The translations under genes and the position numbers were made by a program. 64,000 nucleotides of DNA, taken from positions 1 through 64,000 of the forward strand of contig CANKAU010000002.1 in assembly GCA_947479915.1 (NCBI GenBank), read 5' to 3'. Shown here piece by piece: positions 47,648 to 57,496 of this stretch (its first letter is position 1; every line of letters starts with the position of its first letter). The DNA comes from Chloroflexota bacterium. GTDB taxonomy: Bacteria; Chloroflexota; Dehalococcoidia; UBA2979. The notes under the pieces were generated by a model. It was given only the letters and a program-made list of their open reading frames with translations, ran no database searches and had not been told where the DNA came from.

Positions 47648-48430
47648 GTGATGACGACCCAGTTCCAGCCGACACACCAACCCACGTTCCGCGCACCCGT
47701 CCGCGCCGTGCCGTCCGGCACCACGTGGACGCGCGAACCCGCCACCGAGGCCCCTGCGCAGATCCTCGTCGTGGACGATGAGCCGATCGTCCGCGAGACG
47801 CTGCTGCTGGCCCTCCAGTCGAGCGGTGACCAGGTGCTTGCCGTGGACTCCGGGGAATCCGCGCTCGCGATCCTCGGCAGCGGTGTCTTCGATCTCGTGA
47901 TCCTCGATGTGGGGCTGCCGGGCATCTCCGGCTTCGAGACGCTGCGCCAGATCCGCGCGCGGAGCGACGTCCCCGTGATGATGGTGACCGCCGCCGGGAC
48001 GCTGACCGAACGCGTCGCGGGCTTCGACCTCGGTGCGGACGACTACCTCGTCAAGCCGCTGGAGATCCCCGAGATGAGCCGCCGCGTGCGCGCGATCCTG
48101 CGCCGCAGCCGTGGCGCCGTCGGGCGTGTGGAGGATCAGCTGATCGGCCCGGACGGCATCGTGATGCGGCTGCGGTCGCACTCCGTGTCCGTCGGCACAG
48201 AAGACGTGACCCTCACGCCGAAGGAGTTCGCCGTGCTGCGCCTCCTGTTGGAGCGCCGCGGCGAGGTGATCAACCCGGACGAGCTGTCCGTGAAGATCTG
48301 GGGCTACGAGACGTTCGGGTCGCGCAACTTCGTGGAGGCGCACGTGTCGCGGCTGCGCTCGAAGCTGTCGAAGGCGGGCGCGGGCGACGTGGTCACGACC
48401 ATGCGCGGCGTCGGCTACATGATCCGCTAG
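47648..48430 (+). CDS. OmpR-family response regulator
   Basis: ILVVDDEPIVRETLLLALQSSGDQV...DLVILDVGLPGISGFETLRQIR...GADDYLVKPLEIPEM...C-terminal winged helix. Confidence 0.93.
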   Translation: MMTTQFQPTHQPTFRAPVRAVPSGTTWTREPATEAPAQILVVDDEPIVRETLLLALQSSGDQVLAVDSGESALAILGSGVFDLVILDVGLPGISGFETLRQIRARSDVPVMMVTAAGTLTERVAGFDLGADDYLVKPLEIPEMSRRVRAILRRSRGAVGRVEDQLIGPDGIVMRLRSHSVSVGTEDVTLTPKEFAVLRLLLERRGEVINPDELSVKIWGYETFGSRNFVEAHVSRLRSKLSKAGAGDVVTTMRGVGYMIR

Positions 48431-48442
48431 CGAGTCGAGACG

Positions 48443-49372
48443 CTAGCCCTGGGAGGCGTCGATCTCCTCGGGCATCCGGAACTCCACCGTCTCCTCCGCC
48501 ACGATCACCGGCTCCACGCGCGTGACGCCGCGCGTGCGCAGGTCCGCGATGATCGGCGCGAGGAGCGTGTCCGGCACGGACGCGCCCGCGGTCAGCCCCA
48601 CGATCCCGACGCCCTCGTACCAGGCCGGGTCGATCTCCTCGATGCCGTCGACCCGATAGGCGGGCGTGCCGGTGGCCGCGGCGACCTCGCGCAGTCGAAC
48701 CGAGTTGCTGGAGTTCTGCGAGCCGATCACGATCACCAGGTCGGCGCGCTCCGCGATCACCTTCACGGCGGCCTGTCGGTTCGTCGTCGCGTAGCAGATG
48801 TCGTTGCGCACTTCGGCCTGCGGGTAGCGCGCGCGGATCGCGTCGATGGTCGCGGCCGTGTCGTCCACGGAAAGCGTGGTCTGCGTCACCACGAAGATCG
48901 GTCGGTTGCCCTCGGCGAGCGCCTGCACGTCGCCCGGCGTGTCTACCACGCGCGTGCGATCGGGCGCCTCGCCCTTCGTCCCCTCGACCTCGTCGTGGCC
49001 CTCGTGGCCGACGAGGAGCACGTCGAAGCCGTCGCGCGCAGCCTTCTTCGTCTCCAGGTGCACCTTCGTCACCAGCGGGCACGTCGCGTCGATGATGCGG
49101 AGGCCGCGGTCGCGGGCCTCCTGCACCACTGACGGCGCGATGCCGTGCGCCGAGAAGACGATCCGGGCACCGGCGGGCACCTCGCTCACTTGCTCGACGA
49201 AGATCGCGCCGCGCTGGCGGAAGTCGTCCACCACGTAGCGGTTGTGCACGATCTCGTGGAATGCGTAGACGGGCTCGGTGGACCCGTCGAGCACCTGATC
49301 CAGCACGTTGATCGCGCGGACGACGCCCGCGCAGAAGCCTCGAGGCTCCGCCAGCAGCACGGTGTGGGGCAT
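48443..49372 (-). CDS. ispH: 4-hydroxy-3-methylbut-2-enyl diphosphate reductase
   Basis: LLAEPRGFCAGVVRAINVLDQVL...AYAFHEIVHN-like YAFHEIVHNRYVVDDFRQRGAIFV...DATCPLVTKVHLE...ICYATTNRQAAV...SQNSSNSVRLREVA. Confidence 0.96.
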   Translation of the reverse strand: MPHTVLLAEPRGFCAGVVRAINVLDQVLDGSTEPVYAFHEIVHNRYVVDDFRQRGAIFVEQVSEVPAGARIVFSAHGIAPSVVQEARDRGLRIIDATCPLVTKVHLETKKAARDGFDVLLVGHEGHDEVEGTKGEAPDRTRVVDTPGDVQALAEGNRPIFVVTQTTLSVDDTAATIDAIRARYPQAEVRNDICYATTNRQAAVKVIAERADLVIVIGSQNSSNSVRLREVAAATGTPAYRVDGIEEIDPAWYEGVGIVGLTAGASVPDTLLAPIIADLRTRGVTRVEPVIVAEETVEFRMPEEIDASQG

Positions 49373-49432
49373 TGAGTGGCCTTTCGCCCCTCGATCGTAC
49401 CAGCGGCGCTCGCCGTGCGCGGCGTGTCGCCG

Positions 49433-51535
49433 CTAGTCGCGCGGTCCGCGACGGATCGAGGCGACGCGCTGAGCCGCGGCGCCGCCGAGGAGCCCTGCGC
49501 CCAGCGACAGCAGCACGACCCAGGTGCCGAGCGCCCCGGCGACGCCCTCGACGGTCGCGGACTGTGCCACCTGCGGTGGCGTCGAGGCAGTGGAGGGCTG
49601 CGCGGCACGAGGCCGACCCGGCGTCGGCTGCTCGACGATGCGCGCGTCACGGAACGTGCCGTCCGGCGCAAAGAGGCGCTCGATCGCGCGGCCCGTGCCG
49701 GGGACGGGGATGCGCGGCCCGGCGAGGTACGTGGTGTCCTCGCCGTACGAAAATGCATCGACCTGTCGCCCGTCCGCCGCGGCGAGGACGAGCCGGTCGC
49801 CGGAATTGCCGAGGCCGTTCCCGATCGTCTGCGGAAGCCGGAAGGCCGTCACCCCGGGAACCTCGGCAAGGCGTGAGGCGACCACGAGCGACCCGCCCGC
49901 GGGGACGACGAGCGCCGGCAGCGCGACCGACCCGCTGTTGTCGCGCAGCGTCATGCCCTCCACCGACGCAGCCACCGCACCGAGGTTGGAGATTTCCACC
50001 CATTCGTACTCCGAGTCGCGGCCCGGGTTCGGCGGATCGGGCAGGAGTTGCGTCACGCGGAAGGCGCGCTGCGCGTCGGCGACTCCCGGTGTCGTCACGT
50101 CCTCGACGCGCAGACCCGACGTTGAGAGTGCGGGCGTCGGCGTTGCGCCGGCACGCGCGGTGGGCGCGGCGGCGGGACGTGGTGTCGCGGACGGGCGCGG
50201 CAGCGCGGCACGCGGCGTCGACGCTCCGGCCGCCGTGGAGGGCGTGCCGGTCGCACGCGCGCCAGGTGTCGAGGTGACGCGTGCGCGGGGGAAGGCACCC
50301 CGCATGACCGCAGGCGGCTCCTCCGGCGCGGGTGTCGGCATGACCGCGGGGCGCGCCTCGGCCGGGGCGATTGCCCCACTGGGATCCGCTGTCGCGCCGA
50401 AGACGACGTTGTCGATGATGAGCGAGGCGGTCGTGCTGGCGCGCAGCATGAACCGCACCGTCACGCTGCTCGCGAACAGCGGCGCCTGGATCGCGCGCGT
50501 CCCGACGACCTGGTAACGCGGCGCGGCGGACAGCTCCCGCCCCTCGGTGATGCCGATGGCGAGGGAGTCATCGTTGCCCAGCGTGCGCCCGCTGCCGTCC
50601 GGGCCGTCGTGCCACGCGACGCGCAGCCAGCCGCTGTCTACCTCGCCGGTCGTGGCGAGGAGCGCGCTCGCGCCGTACCACGCGCCGGGCTGCACGCCGT
50701 TCAGGGTCTGCTCCGCCCAGACGGTCCCCGCGCTGTCCGTGTGCAGGACGAGCGACGGGCCGGCGCCCGGAATCCACGTGTCCGTCCACGCGCGCCCCTG
50801 CACCACGTTCCAGCCCGCGAGCCCGGTGTCGAACGTGCCGTTCGCGAGCGCGAGCGCCCGAGGTGCGGGCGTTGGGGTCGCGCTCGGCAGGCGGATGGGG
50901 CTGCTGCGCGCGATCGGCGTGGCGGCGGGCGGGACGGGCGGAGCCTCCTCGCCCACCGTGATCGGCTCGGGGGGTGGTGGGGGCGGCGGCGGCGGGATGA
51001 CCTCGGTGATGACGAGGTCGTCGACCGAGAAGCGTGCCCCTGCCGCGGTGGCCGCGCCGGTAATGACGACCAGCGCGTGCTCGGTGCCGGCGGGCGCGGT
51101 CACGGAGGTCGTGGTGATCGTGACGTAGCCAACCGTCGGCCCCGCCTGCACCTTCGCGTTCGACACGAGCACGGCACCGGCCGCGGTGACGAGGTCGAGG
51201 CGCGCGGTGACCGAGGTGATGGTGGCGGCAGGGATGCGCACGGCGAGCGAGAGCGTGTACTGCCTCGTCGCGACGGCGGGAGTGAGCCAGTACTGGGTGC
51301 GGATGGTGACGGGCGCGGCGGCGACCGATTGCACGTGGCCGGCGGCCGCGCCGCCGTTCACCGGCTGGCCCGCGCCCACGGTCAGCGTGCCGCTGTCCGC
51401 AGGGGCCCAGCCCGTCGAGCCCGCCTCGAAGTCGCCGTTCGCAGGGCCGATGACCGCGGCATGTGCGGGCGCGATCGTGGCGACCGAAAAGGCCACGCCC
51501 CCGAAGAACCCGACCGCGAGCAGCCCCCAACGCAC
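49433..51535 (-). CDS. Secreted/anchored lamin-tail-domain protein
   Basis: Signal peptide; two carbohydrate-binding-like beta modules; LTD region ELLPDPPNP..EYEWVEISNLG; C-terminal TM + basic tail. Confidence 0.8.
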   Translation of the reverse strand: MRWGLLAVGFFGGVAFSVATIAPAHAAVIGPANGDFEAGSTGWAPADSGTLTVGAGQPVNGGAAAGHVQSVAAAPVTIRTQYWLTPAVATRQYTLSLAVRIPAATITSVTARLDLVTAAGAVLVSNAKVQAGPTVGYVTITTTSVTAPAGTEHALVVITGAATAAGARFSVDDLVITEVIPPPPPPPPPEPITVGEEAPPVPPAATPIARSSPIRLPSATPTPAPRALALANGTFDTGLAGWNVVQGRAWTDTWIPGAGPSLVLHTDSAGTVWAEQTLNGVQPGAWYGASALLATTGEVDSGWLRVAWHDGPDGSGRTLGNDDSLAIGITEGRELSAAPRYQVVGTRAIQAPLFASSVTVRFMLRASTTASLIIDNVVFGATADPSGAIAPAEARPAVMPTPAPEEPPAVMRGAFPRARVTSTPGARATGTPSTAAGASTPRAALPRPSATPRPAAAPTARAGATPTPALSTSGLRVEDVTTPGVADAQRAFRVTQLLPDPPNPGRDSEYEWVEISNLGAVAASVEGMTLRDNSGSVALPALVVPAGGSLVVASRLAEVPGVTAFRLPQTIGNGLGNSGDRLVLAAADGRQVDAFSYGEDTTYLAGPRIPVPGTGRAIERLFAPDGTFRDARIVEQPTPGRPRAAQPSTASTPPQVAQSATVEGVAGALGTWVVLLSLGAGLLGGAAAQRVASIRRGPRD

Positions 51536-51630
51536 GGTGCGTGCCCCTCCTGCCTGACCTCAGGCGGGGGGACGGTAGCACGTTTGCGCGAGCGTAATAT
51601 CGCGCCGCGATGACCTCGGACTGCGGGAGG

Positions 51631-52287
51631 TTAGACGGCGGTTCCCGCGCCGGGGAGCTGCAGCACGCGCTTCAGCCACTCGCTCAGGTCGGTCAGGCTC
51701 TGGCGGCTGATCTCGTGCTGCATCGGGTACTCGAGGTACTGCGGCAGCGCGCCGATCGTCTGCAGCAGGTCTCGCGAGGCGTGCGCGCGGTCGATGGCGA
51801 TCATCTGGTCGTGCGTCCCGTGCTGGACGAGCAGGGGCACCTCGGCGACGGTCTCGCGATCGACGCGGCCGGCGACGTCCTCCGGGAAGTACGTGGAGAG
51901 CGCGGCGATGCCGGCCCACCGGCGCGGCTCCGCGAGGCCGAGGCGGTACGCCAGCGTGCCGCCCTGCGAGAAGCCCAGCACCACCGTCCGCGCGGCGTCG
52001 CCGCCGCAGCGCGGGACCATCTCCTCGATGAACGCACGGAGCGAGCTGGCCACGCGCTCGAACTCCTCGACCGTCCGCTGGGCGTCGCCGTCGCGGTGGA
52101 ACCACGTGTAGGAGCCCGGCCCGACGGGGAACTCGGCCTGCGGGCAGAGCATCATCACCTGGCCCTCCGCGAGGTGCGGCGCGAGGCCGAGCAGATCCTG
52201 CCCGTGGGCGCCATGCCCGTGCAGCGCGACCACGGTCGGTGCTGGCTCCGGCGTGCCGGGATGCCATGTGGCGTAGGCGAAGGTCAT
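51631..52287 (-). CDS. Phospholipase/carboxylesterase-type alpha/beta hydrolase
   Basis: VVALHGHGAHGQDLLGLAPHL...VVLGFSQGGTLAYRLGL...LVQHGTHDQMIAIDRA. Confidence 0.88.
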   Translation of the reverse strand: MTFAYATWHPGTPEPAPTVVALHGHGAHGQDLLGLAPHLAEGQVMMLCPQAEFPVGPGSYTWFHRDGDAQRTVEEFERVASSLRAFIEEMVPRCGGDAARTVVLGFSQGGTLAYRLGLAEPRRWAGIAALSTYFPEDVAGRVDRETVAEVPLLVQHGTHDQMIAIDRAHASRDLLQTIGALPQYLEYPMQHEISRQSLTDLSEWLKRVLQLPGAGTAV

Positions 52288-52348
52288 CGTTCGGACTCCC
52301 TCGAGGGTGCGACGAACAGGGTAGCGCGGGGTGCCTGGCGCATGACCC

Positions 52349-52371
52349 ATACCCCCCGGGTAGGGGTCTAT
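52349..52371. promoter_or_regulatory. Candidate CsoR operator
   Basis: ATACCCCCCGGGTAGGGGTCTAT imperfect palindrome resembling the C/G-tract CsoR sites, immediately upstream of the copper operon. Confidence 0.55.
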
Positions 52372-52417
52372 GGTACGATTCCGCCGTCCTCATCGAAATG
52401 CTTCCAGGAGTTCCCGC

Positions 52418-52999
52418 ATGCCTCAGATGACTCTCTTCGCGCCCGACATCACCTGCGAGCACTGCATCGCGACGATCAGCAAGGCCGTGGCCACGGTCGA
52501 GGGTGCGCGCTTCATCGCCGGCGATCCGGAGAGCCGCACCTTCGCGGTCGAGGTCGCCAGCGGCGCCGTCCTCGATCGCGTCGCAGAGACGCTGACCGCC
52601 GAGGGCTACCCCCTCGGCGAGGCGCCCGCGCCCGGTGCTGCCCCGGCCGCCGGCCGCATGACCGGCCTGCCAATGGCGGGCGGCGCGCCGATGGCCGGGA
52701 TGCAGCACCAGCAGCAGGCCGGCTTCAAGCCGCAGTACCTGAAGATCGAGAAGACGGACGCGGGCGCGGACGTCACGTACTCCTGCCCCTGCGGCAGCAC
52801 GACCGAGGTCTTCCACCTCGACCGCTCGCGGGCGGACCAAGAGCCGCACTCCTGCTGCGGCCACCACACGCTGGTCGGCGTGAACGCCGCCGCTCGCCTG
52901 CGTGCGCGCCTCGGCGACGGGTACGAGATCGACGTGCAGACGGTGACGATGCCGTGGGGCCAGCCGCTCGAGGCCGCACAGGCCGTCGCGAAGGGATAG
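52418..52999 (+). CDS. HMA (copper chaperone) domain protein with Met-rich linker and Cys-rich C-terminal domain
   Basis: DITCEHCIATISKAVATVEGARF; linker MTGLPMAGGAPMAGMQHQQQ; SCPCGSTTEVFHLDRSRADQEPHSCCGHH. Confidence 0.85.
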   Translation: MPQMTLFAPDITCEHCIATISKAVATVEGARFIAGDPESRTFAVEVASGAVLDRVAETLTAEGYPLGEAPAPGAAPAAGRMTGLPMAGGAPMAGMQHQQQAGFKPQYLKIEKTDAGADVTYSCPCGSTTEVFHLDRSRADQEPHSCCGHHTLVGVNAAARLRARLGDGYEIDVQTVTMPWGQPLEAAQAVAKG

Positions 53000-53003
53000 C
53001 GCC

Positions 53004-53270
53004 GTGGACGACGCCAGCCGCGCCGACGTCCTCAAACGGCTGTCCTACATCGAAGGCCACCTCGCCGGGGTGCGCCGGATGATCGACGAGGACACCTACT
53101 GCGTGGACGTGATGAAGCAGACGTTCGCCATCCGGCGTGCCATCGAGAAGATGGAGACGAAGATGCTGGAAGGCCACCTCCAACACTGCGTGATGGACGC
53201 GATCCGCGAGGGCCGCTCGGAGGAGTCGTTCACCGAGCTGATCGAGCTCTACAAGGTCGCCAACAAGTAG
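53004..53270 (+). CDS. csoR: CsoR-family metal-sensing transcriptional repressor
   Basis: LKRLSYIEGHLAGVRRMIDEDTYCVDVMKQTFAIRRAIEKMETKMLEGHLQHCV; Cys and H-x3-C ligands present. Confidence 0.93.
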   Translation: MDDASRADVLKRLSYIEGHLAGVRRMIDEDTYCVDVMKQTFAIRRAIEKMETKMLEGHLQHCVMDAIREGRSEESFTELIELYKVANK

Positions 53271-53291
53271 TCCGGGTTCGAGAGACATCCC

Positions 53292-55691
53292 ATGACCACC
53301 GACACGCAATCCCCCGTCCCCGCGCTGGAACACCTGCGCTTCGATGTGCGCGGCATGACGTGCGCCTCGTGCGTGCGTCGCGTCGAGAAAGCCCTCGGCG
53401 CGGTCGAGGGCGTCGAGCGCGCCTCGGTGAACCTCGCCACGGAGCAGGCCACCGTCGAGCTCGGCGCGAACGTGGACGTGCAGGCGCTGCGCGCCGCCGT
53501 GGACCGCGCGGGCTACGACCTGCGGCTGCCCGAGGCCGGCGAGGACGAGGACACCGCGCGCGACGCGATGGAGCAGGAGCGCCGCAAGGAATTCCGCGCG
53601 CTCGCTCTGCGCACTACGGTCGCCCTCTTCGTCGCCGCGGCGCAGATGGGGTGGATGTTCCTCCACCTCTACGGATTCGCGTGGTTCGGGTGGATGTGGG
53701 TGCATGAGGTCGGGCACTCGTGGTGGATGAACCCGCTGTTGTTCTCCAGCGCGCTGGTCGTGCAGGTGTGGGCGGGCGCGCAGTTCTACTCAGGCGCGTG
53801 GCGCGTCGGCAGGCACGGCTCCACGGACATGAACACACTGATCGCGCTCGGCACGTCCGTCGCGTTCATCTACTCGACGATTGTGACGTTCGCGCCCGAG
53901 TTGCTGGCGAGCGGCGGCCAGTTCGACCTCACCGCCACATACGACACGGCGACGGCAATCATCGGCCTCGTGCTCCTCGGGCGGCTGCTCGAGGCGCGCG
54001 CGAAGGGGCAGACGTCCGACGCCGTGCGTGCGCTGATCGCGCTGCGCCCGCAGACCGCGCGCGTGTTCGAGGACGGCCAGGAGTTCGAGATCCCGGTGCG
54101 CGCGGTGCAGGCGGGCGACGTGGTGATCGTGCGCCCCAGCGAGCGCGTCCCCGTCGACGGCGAAGTAGTCGAGGGCGCGGCCGCCATCGACGAGTCGATG
54201 CTCACCGGGGAGTCCCTGCCGGTGGAGAAGCACCCCGGCGACGTGGTCTTCGGCGCAACCATGAACACCAACGGCATGCTGCGCATCCGCGCGACCGCCG
54301 TGGGTGCCGACTCCGCGCTCGCTCGCATCATCCGGCTGGTCGAAGAAGCGCAGGGCTCGAAGGCGCCGATCCAGGCGCTGGCCGACCGCATCGCTGCGAT
54401 TTTCGTGCCGATCGTCATCGGTATCTCGCTCCTCACGCTCGGCGCGTGGTGGCTGCTGGGGCCGGAGCCGCGCGGCACGCTGGCGCTACTGAACGCCGTG
54501 AGCGTGCTGATCATCGCGTGCCCGTGCGCGCTGGGCCTCGCCACGCCGACCGCGATCATGGTCGGCATGGGACGCGCCGCGAGCCTCGGCGTGCTGATCC
54601 GCGATGCCGAGGCGCTCGAGGCCGCGCGACGCATCGACACCGTGGTCCTCGACAAGACCGGCACGATCACGGAGGGACGCCCCGAGGTGACCCGGGTCGC
54701 AATCGGCCCGGACGCGCCGCCCAGCGGCGCGCTGGACGAGGCGACGCTGCTCCGCCTCGTCGCCTCGGCGGAGCGCGGCTCGGAGCACCCCTACGCGGCG
54801 GCGATGGAACGCGCCGCCGAGCGGCGCTCGCTCGCCCTCGACTGGCCCATTACGTTCCGGGCACTGCCCGGCCTCGGCATCGAGGCAACCGTCGCCCTCG
54901 ACGGCGTGACGCGCGCGCTGCTCGTCGGCAACGCGGACTTCATGGGCGCGCAGGGCATCGACGGAACGACGCGCGGGGGCATGCGGCTGGCATTCGAGGC
55001 GGATCGCGCGACGCAGGACGGGGAGACCGCGCTGCTCGTCGCGGTCGATGGCGTCCCCGCCGGGATGATCGCCGTCGCCGATCGCGTCCGCCCGACCGCC
55101 CTCGACGGCGTCGCGGCGCTACAGGTGCGGGGTGTGCAGGTGGTCATGCTCACGGGAGACGGCGAGGCGACGGCGCGCGCCGTCGCAAAGCAGGTGGGCA
55201 TCGACCAGGTCGAGGGCAACGTGAAGCCGGAGGGCAAGGCGGCGATCGTGCAGCAACTGCGCGCACAGGGCCGCGTGGTCGCGATGGTCGGTGACGGCAT
55301 CAACGACGCGCCCGCCCTCGCGGCCGCGGATATCGGCATCGCAATTGGTGGCGGCACGGACATCGCGATCGAGACGGCGCCCGTCACGCTGATGCGCGCG
55401 GACCTGGGCGGCGTCGCGCAGGCGATGGCGATCAGCGCGGCGACGATGCGCACGATGTGGCAGAACCTCGGCTGGGCGTTCGGCTACAACGTCGCGCTGA
55501 TCCCGATCGCTGCGGGCGCGGGCTACCTGCTGTTCAACGTCGTGCTGAACGTCGAGGTGCCCACGATCCTCACACCGATCTTCGGGACGCGCGGCTTCCT
55601 CAACCCGATCGCCGCCGCGGGGGCGATGGCGTTCTCCAGCGTCAGCGTGATGACGAACAGCCTGCGGCTGCGGAACGTCCGCCTGCGGTAG
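53292..55691 (+). CDS. copA: Copper-translocating P1B-type ATPase
   Basis: [86 protein letters not shown]. Confidence 0.95.
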   Translation: MTTDTQSPVPALEHLRFDVRGMTCASCVRRVEKALGAVEGVERASVNLATEQATVELGANVDVQALRAAVDRAGYDLRLPEAGEDEDTARDAMEQERRKEFRALALRTTVALFVAAAQMGWMFLHLYGFAWFGWMWVHEVGHSWWMNPLLFSSALVVQVWAGAQFYSGAWRVGRHGSTDMNTLIALGTSVAFIYSTIVTFAPELLASGGQFDLTATYDTATAIIGLVLLGRLLEARAKGQTSDAVRALIALRPQTARVFEDGQEFEIPVRAVQAGDVVIVRPSERVPVDGEVVEGAAAIDESMLTGESLPVEKHPGDVVFGATMNTNGMLRIRATAVGADSALARIIRLVEEAQGSKAPIQALADRIAAIFVPIVIGISLLTLGAWWLLGPEPRGTLALLNAVSVLIIACPCALGLATPTAIMVGMGRAASLGVLIRDAEALEAARRIDTVVLDKTGTITEGRPEVTRVAIGPDAPPSGALDEATLLRLVASAERGSEHPYAAAMERAAERRSLALDWPITFRALPGLGIEATVALDGVTRALLVGNADFMGAQGIDGTTRGGMRLAFEADRATQDGETALLVAVDGVPAGMIAVADRVRPTALDGVAALQVRGVQVVMLTGDGEATARAVAKQVGIDQVEGNVKPEGKAAIVQQLRAQGRVVAMVGDGINDAPALAAADIGIAIGGGTDIAIETAPVTLMRADLGGVAQAMAISAATMRTMWQNLGWAFGYNVALIPIAAGAGYLLFNVVLNVEVPTILTPIFGTRGFLNPIAAAGAMAFSSVSVMTNSLRLRNVRLR

Positions 55692-55720
55692 TTCCGGCCG
55701 CGGCCAACGGGCCGCCGAGG

Positions 55721-55760
55721 GAACCCACCCCCGGCCCCTCCCGCCGAGCGAGAGGGGCCG
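55721..55760. repeat. REP-like intergenic stem-loop
   Basis: CGGCCCCTC ... GAGGGGCCG inverted repeat preceded by CCCACCCC, between convergent copA and SDR. Confidence 0.4.
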
Positions 55761-55796
55761 CGATCGTTCAGTCGGAGCGCATCGAGTGGCCCAGCG

Positions 55797-56600
55797 CTAG
55801 TAGTAGATCGCGCGCGGGGCGCCGCCGCCGGCCGCGACCGCGTCGCCCGTAATGGCGACCGAGCGCGGGGACGCGAGGAACGTGACCACCGCTGCGATGT
55901 CCTCGGCGTCCACGAAGCGCCGGATGACGTTCGCCTCCGCCATCTGCTTCTCGACTTCCGCCTCGGAGCGGCCGGTCGTCTCGGCGCGCCACTTGATGAC
56001 GCCCGGGGTCGCCTCCGTGCGGGTCAGGCCCGGGTGCACCACGGTGACGTTGATGCCGTGCGGGCCAAGCTGGTCGGCGAGGTTCTTCGTCAGCGCGGCG
56101 ACGGACACGTTGCGCATGCTGGTGAGCAGCGAGCCCGCCTGCCGCGCGCCCAGGCCGCTGACGTTGATGATCCGGCCCCAGCCCTGCGCGATCATCGTGG
56201 GCGCGAGCTCGCGCGCGGTGCGCAGGTAGCCCAGCACCTTCACGTTCATGTCGCCCCAGTAGTTGTCGTCCGTGATCTCGGCGAGCGACGGCGGCGCCGC
56301 CTGCCCGCTGGCCGTGGCCGCGCAGTTCACGAGGATGTCGACGCCCCCGCCGAGCGCCGCGACAGCGTCACGCATGGCGGCCTTCACCGACTCGTCGTTG
56401 CTGGTGTCGCAGACGATCGGGGTGATCGTGCGGCCCGTCTCGGACGCGAGCTCGGCGGCGGCGGCGCGCAGGGTCTCCTCGGTGCGCGCGATGAGCACCA
56501 CGTCGCAGCCCTCGCGCGCGAGTTCGCGGGCGCACGCCTTGCCGATACCGCGGCTGCCGCCGGTGACGATCGCGCGCTTGCCGGTGAGTTGAAGGTCCAT
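55797..56600 (-). CDS. Short-chain dehydrogenase/reductase
   Basis: MDLQLTGKRAIVTGGSRGIGKACARELAREGCDV...LVNCAAT...GRIINVSGLGARQ. Confidence 0.94.
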   Translation of the reverse strand: MDLQLTGKRAIVTGGSRGIGKACARELAREGCDVVLIARTEETLRAAAAELASETGRTITPIVCDTSNDESVKAAMRDAVAALGGGVDILVNCAATASGQAAPPSLAEITDDNYWGDMNVKVLGYLRTARELAPTMIAQGWGRIINVSGLGARQAGSLLTSMRNVSVAALTKNLADQLGPHGINVTVVHPGLTRTEATPGVIKWRAETTGRSEAEVEKQMAEANVIRRFVDAEDIAAVVTFLASPRSVAITGDAVAAGGGAPRAIYY

Positions 56601-56715
56601 GCGAGGTGCTCCTGTGCTGGGCGGGTGTCGTGGCTGACGTGGCCGTTCCGGCCCGGTGCGGGCCGCCGCAGACGATAGCGCACGAGGCTCCGCCGTGCCC
56701 GCTTATGCTGGCGCC

Positions 56716-57402
56716 ATGGGCGAGTGGTTCGCAGTCGCGGCAGTGGCGTTCTTCGTGGGGTTGAGCGGCGCGCTCAGCCCGGGGCCGCTCACGATCCTCG
56801 CCATCCGCGAGGGCGCTCGGCGCGGCTGGTGGGCCGGCCCGTTCGCGACGGCGGGCCACGCGGTCGCTGAGGGCGTCACGGTCGCGTTGCTCGCGCTCGG
56901 CCTCTCGGCGTACGTCGGCGCGGACAGCCCCGTCACCACCGCCATCTCGATCCTCGGCGGGCTCGCGCTCGTATGGATGGCGTGGGGCACCGCACGCTCG
57001 CTCCCCACCGCATCGCTCGCCGCGCGCGTCGCCGAGGCGGCGCCCGGCCTGACCTCCGCACCGCGCCGAGGCGCATCGTTTGAGGCGTTCCGCGCGGTGG
57101 CGCCGCTCGGTATCGCGGTGAGCGTGGCGAACCCGTACTGGCTGATCTGGTGGGCGACCGTCGGCACCAAGCTCACGGTCGACTCGCTGCGCATCGGGTG
57201 GACGGGACCGGGCGCGGTGTTCCTGGGGCACATCGTCAGCGATCTGCTGTGGCTGACATTCGTTGCGACGCTCGTGGGCTCGGGCTCGCGGTGGCTGGGC
57301 GACCGCGCGTACCGCGGGCTGCTCGGCGCGTGCGCTGTGTTCCTCCTGGTGCTCGGGCTCGTCTTCGTGGTGAGCGGCGCGCGGAGTGCCATCGGCGTGT
57401 GA
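56716..57402 (+). CDS. LysE-family translocator
   Basis: FFVGLSGALSPGPLTILAIREGARRGWWAGPFATAGHAVAEGVTVALL. Confidence 0.9.
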   Translation: MGEWFAVAAVAFFVGLSGALSPGPLTILAIREGARRGWWAGPFATAGHAVAEGVTVALLALGLSAYVGADSPVTTAISILGGLALVWMAWGTARSLPTASLAARVAEAAPGLTSAPRRGASFEAFRAVAPLGIAVSVANPYWLIWWATVGTKLTVDSLRIGWTGPGAVFLGHIVSDLLWLTFVATLVGSGSRWLGDRAYRGLLGACAVFLLVLGLVFVVSGARSAIGV

Positions 57403-57496
57403 GGCCGAGCCGAGGTGCCTCGCTACACTGGTACGTGGTGCGCCCGGCGCACCGTTAGCCAACCCCGACGACGCGCCGCACCGAGAAAGGTCCGCC

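Noticed and set aside
47648-49372. Two-component operon (regulator plus kinase)
   Set aside because: The next gene is ispH on the opposite strand and the previous one is pabC; no histidine kinase is present.
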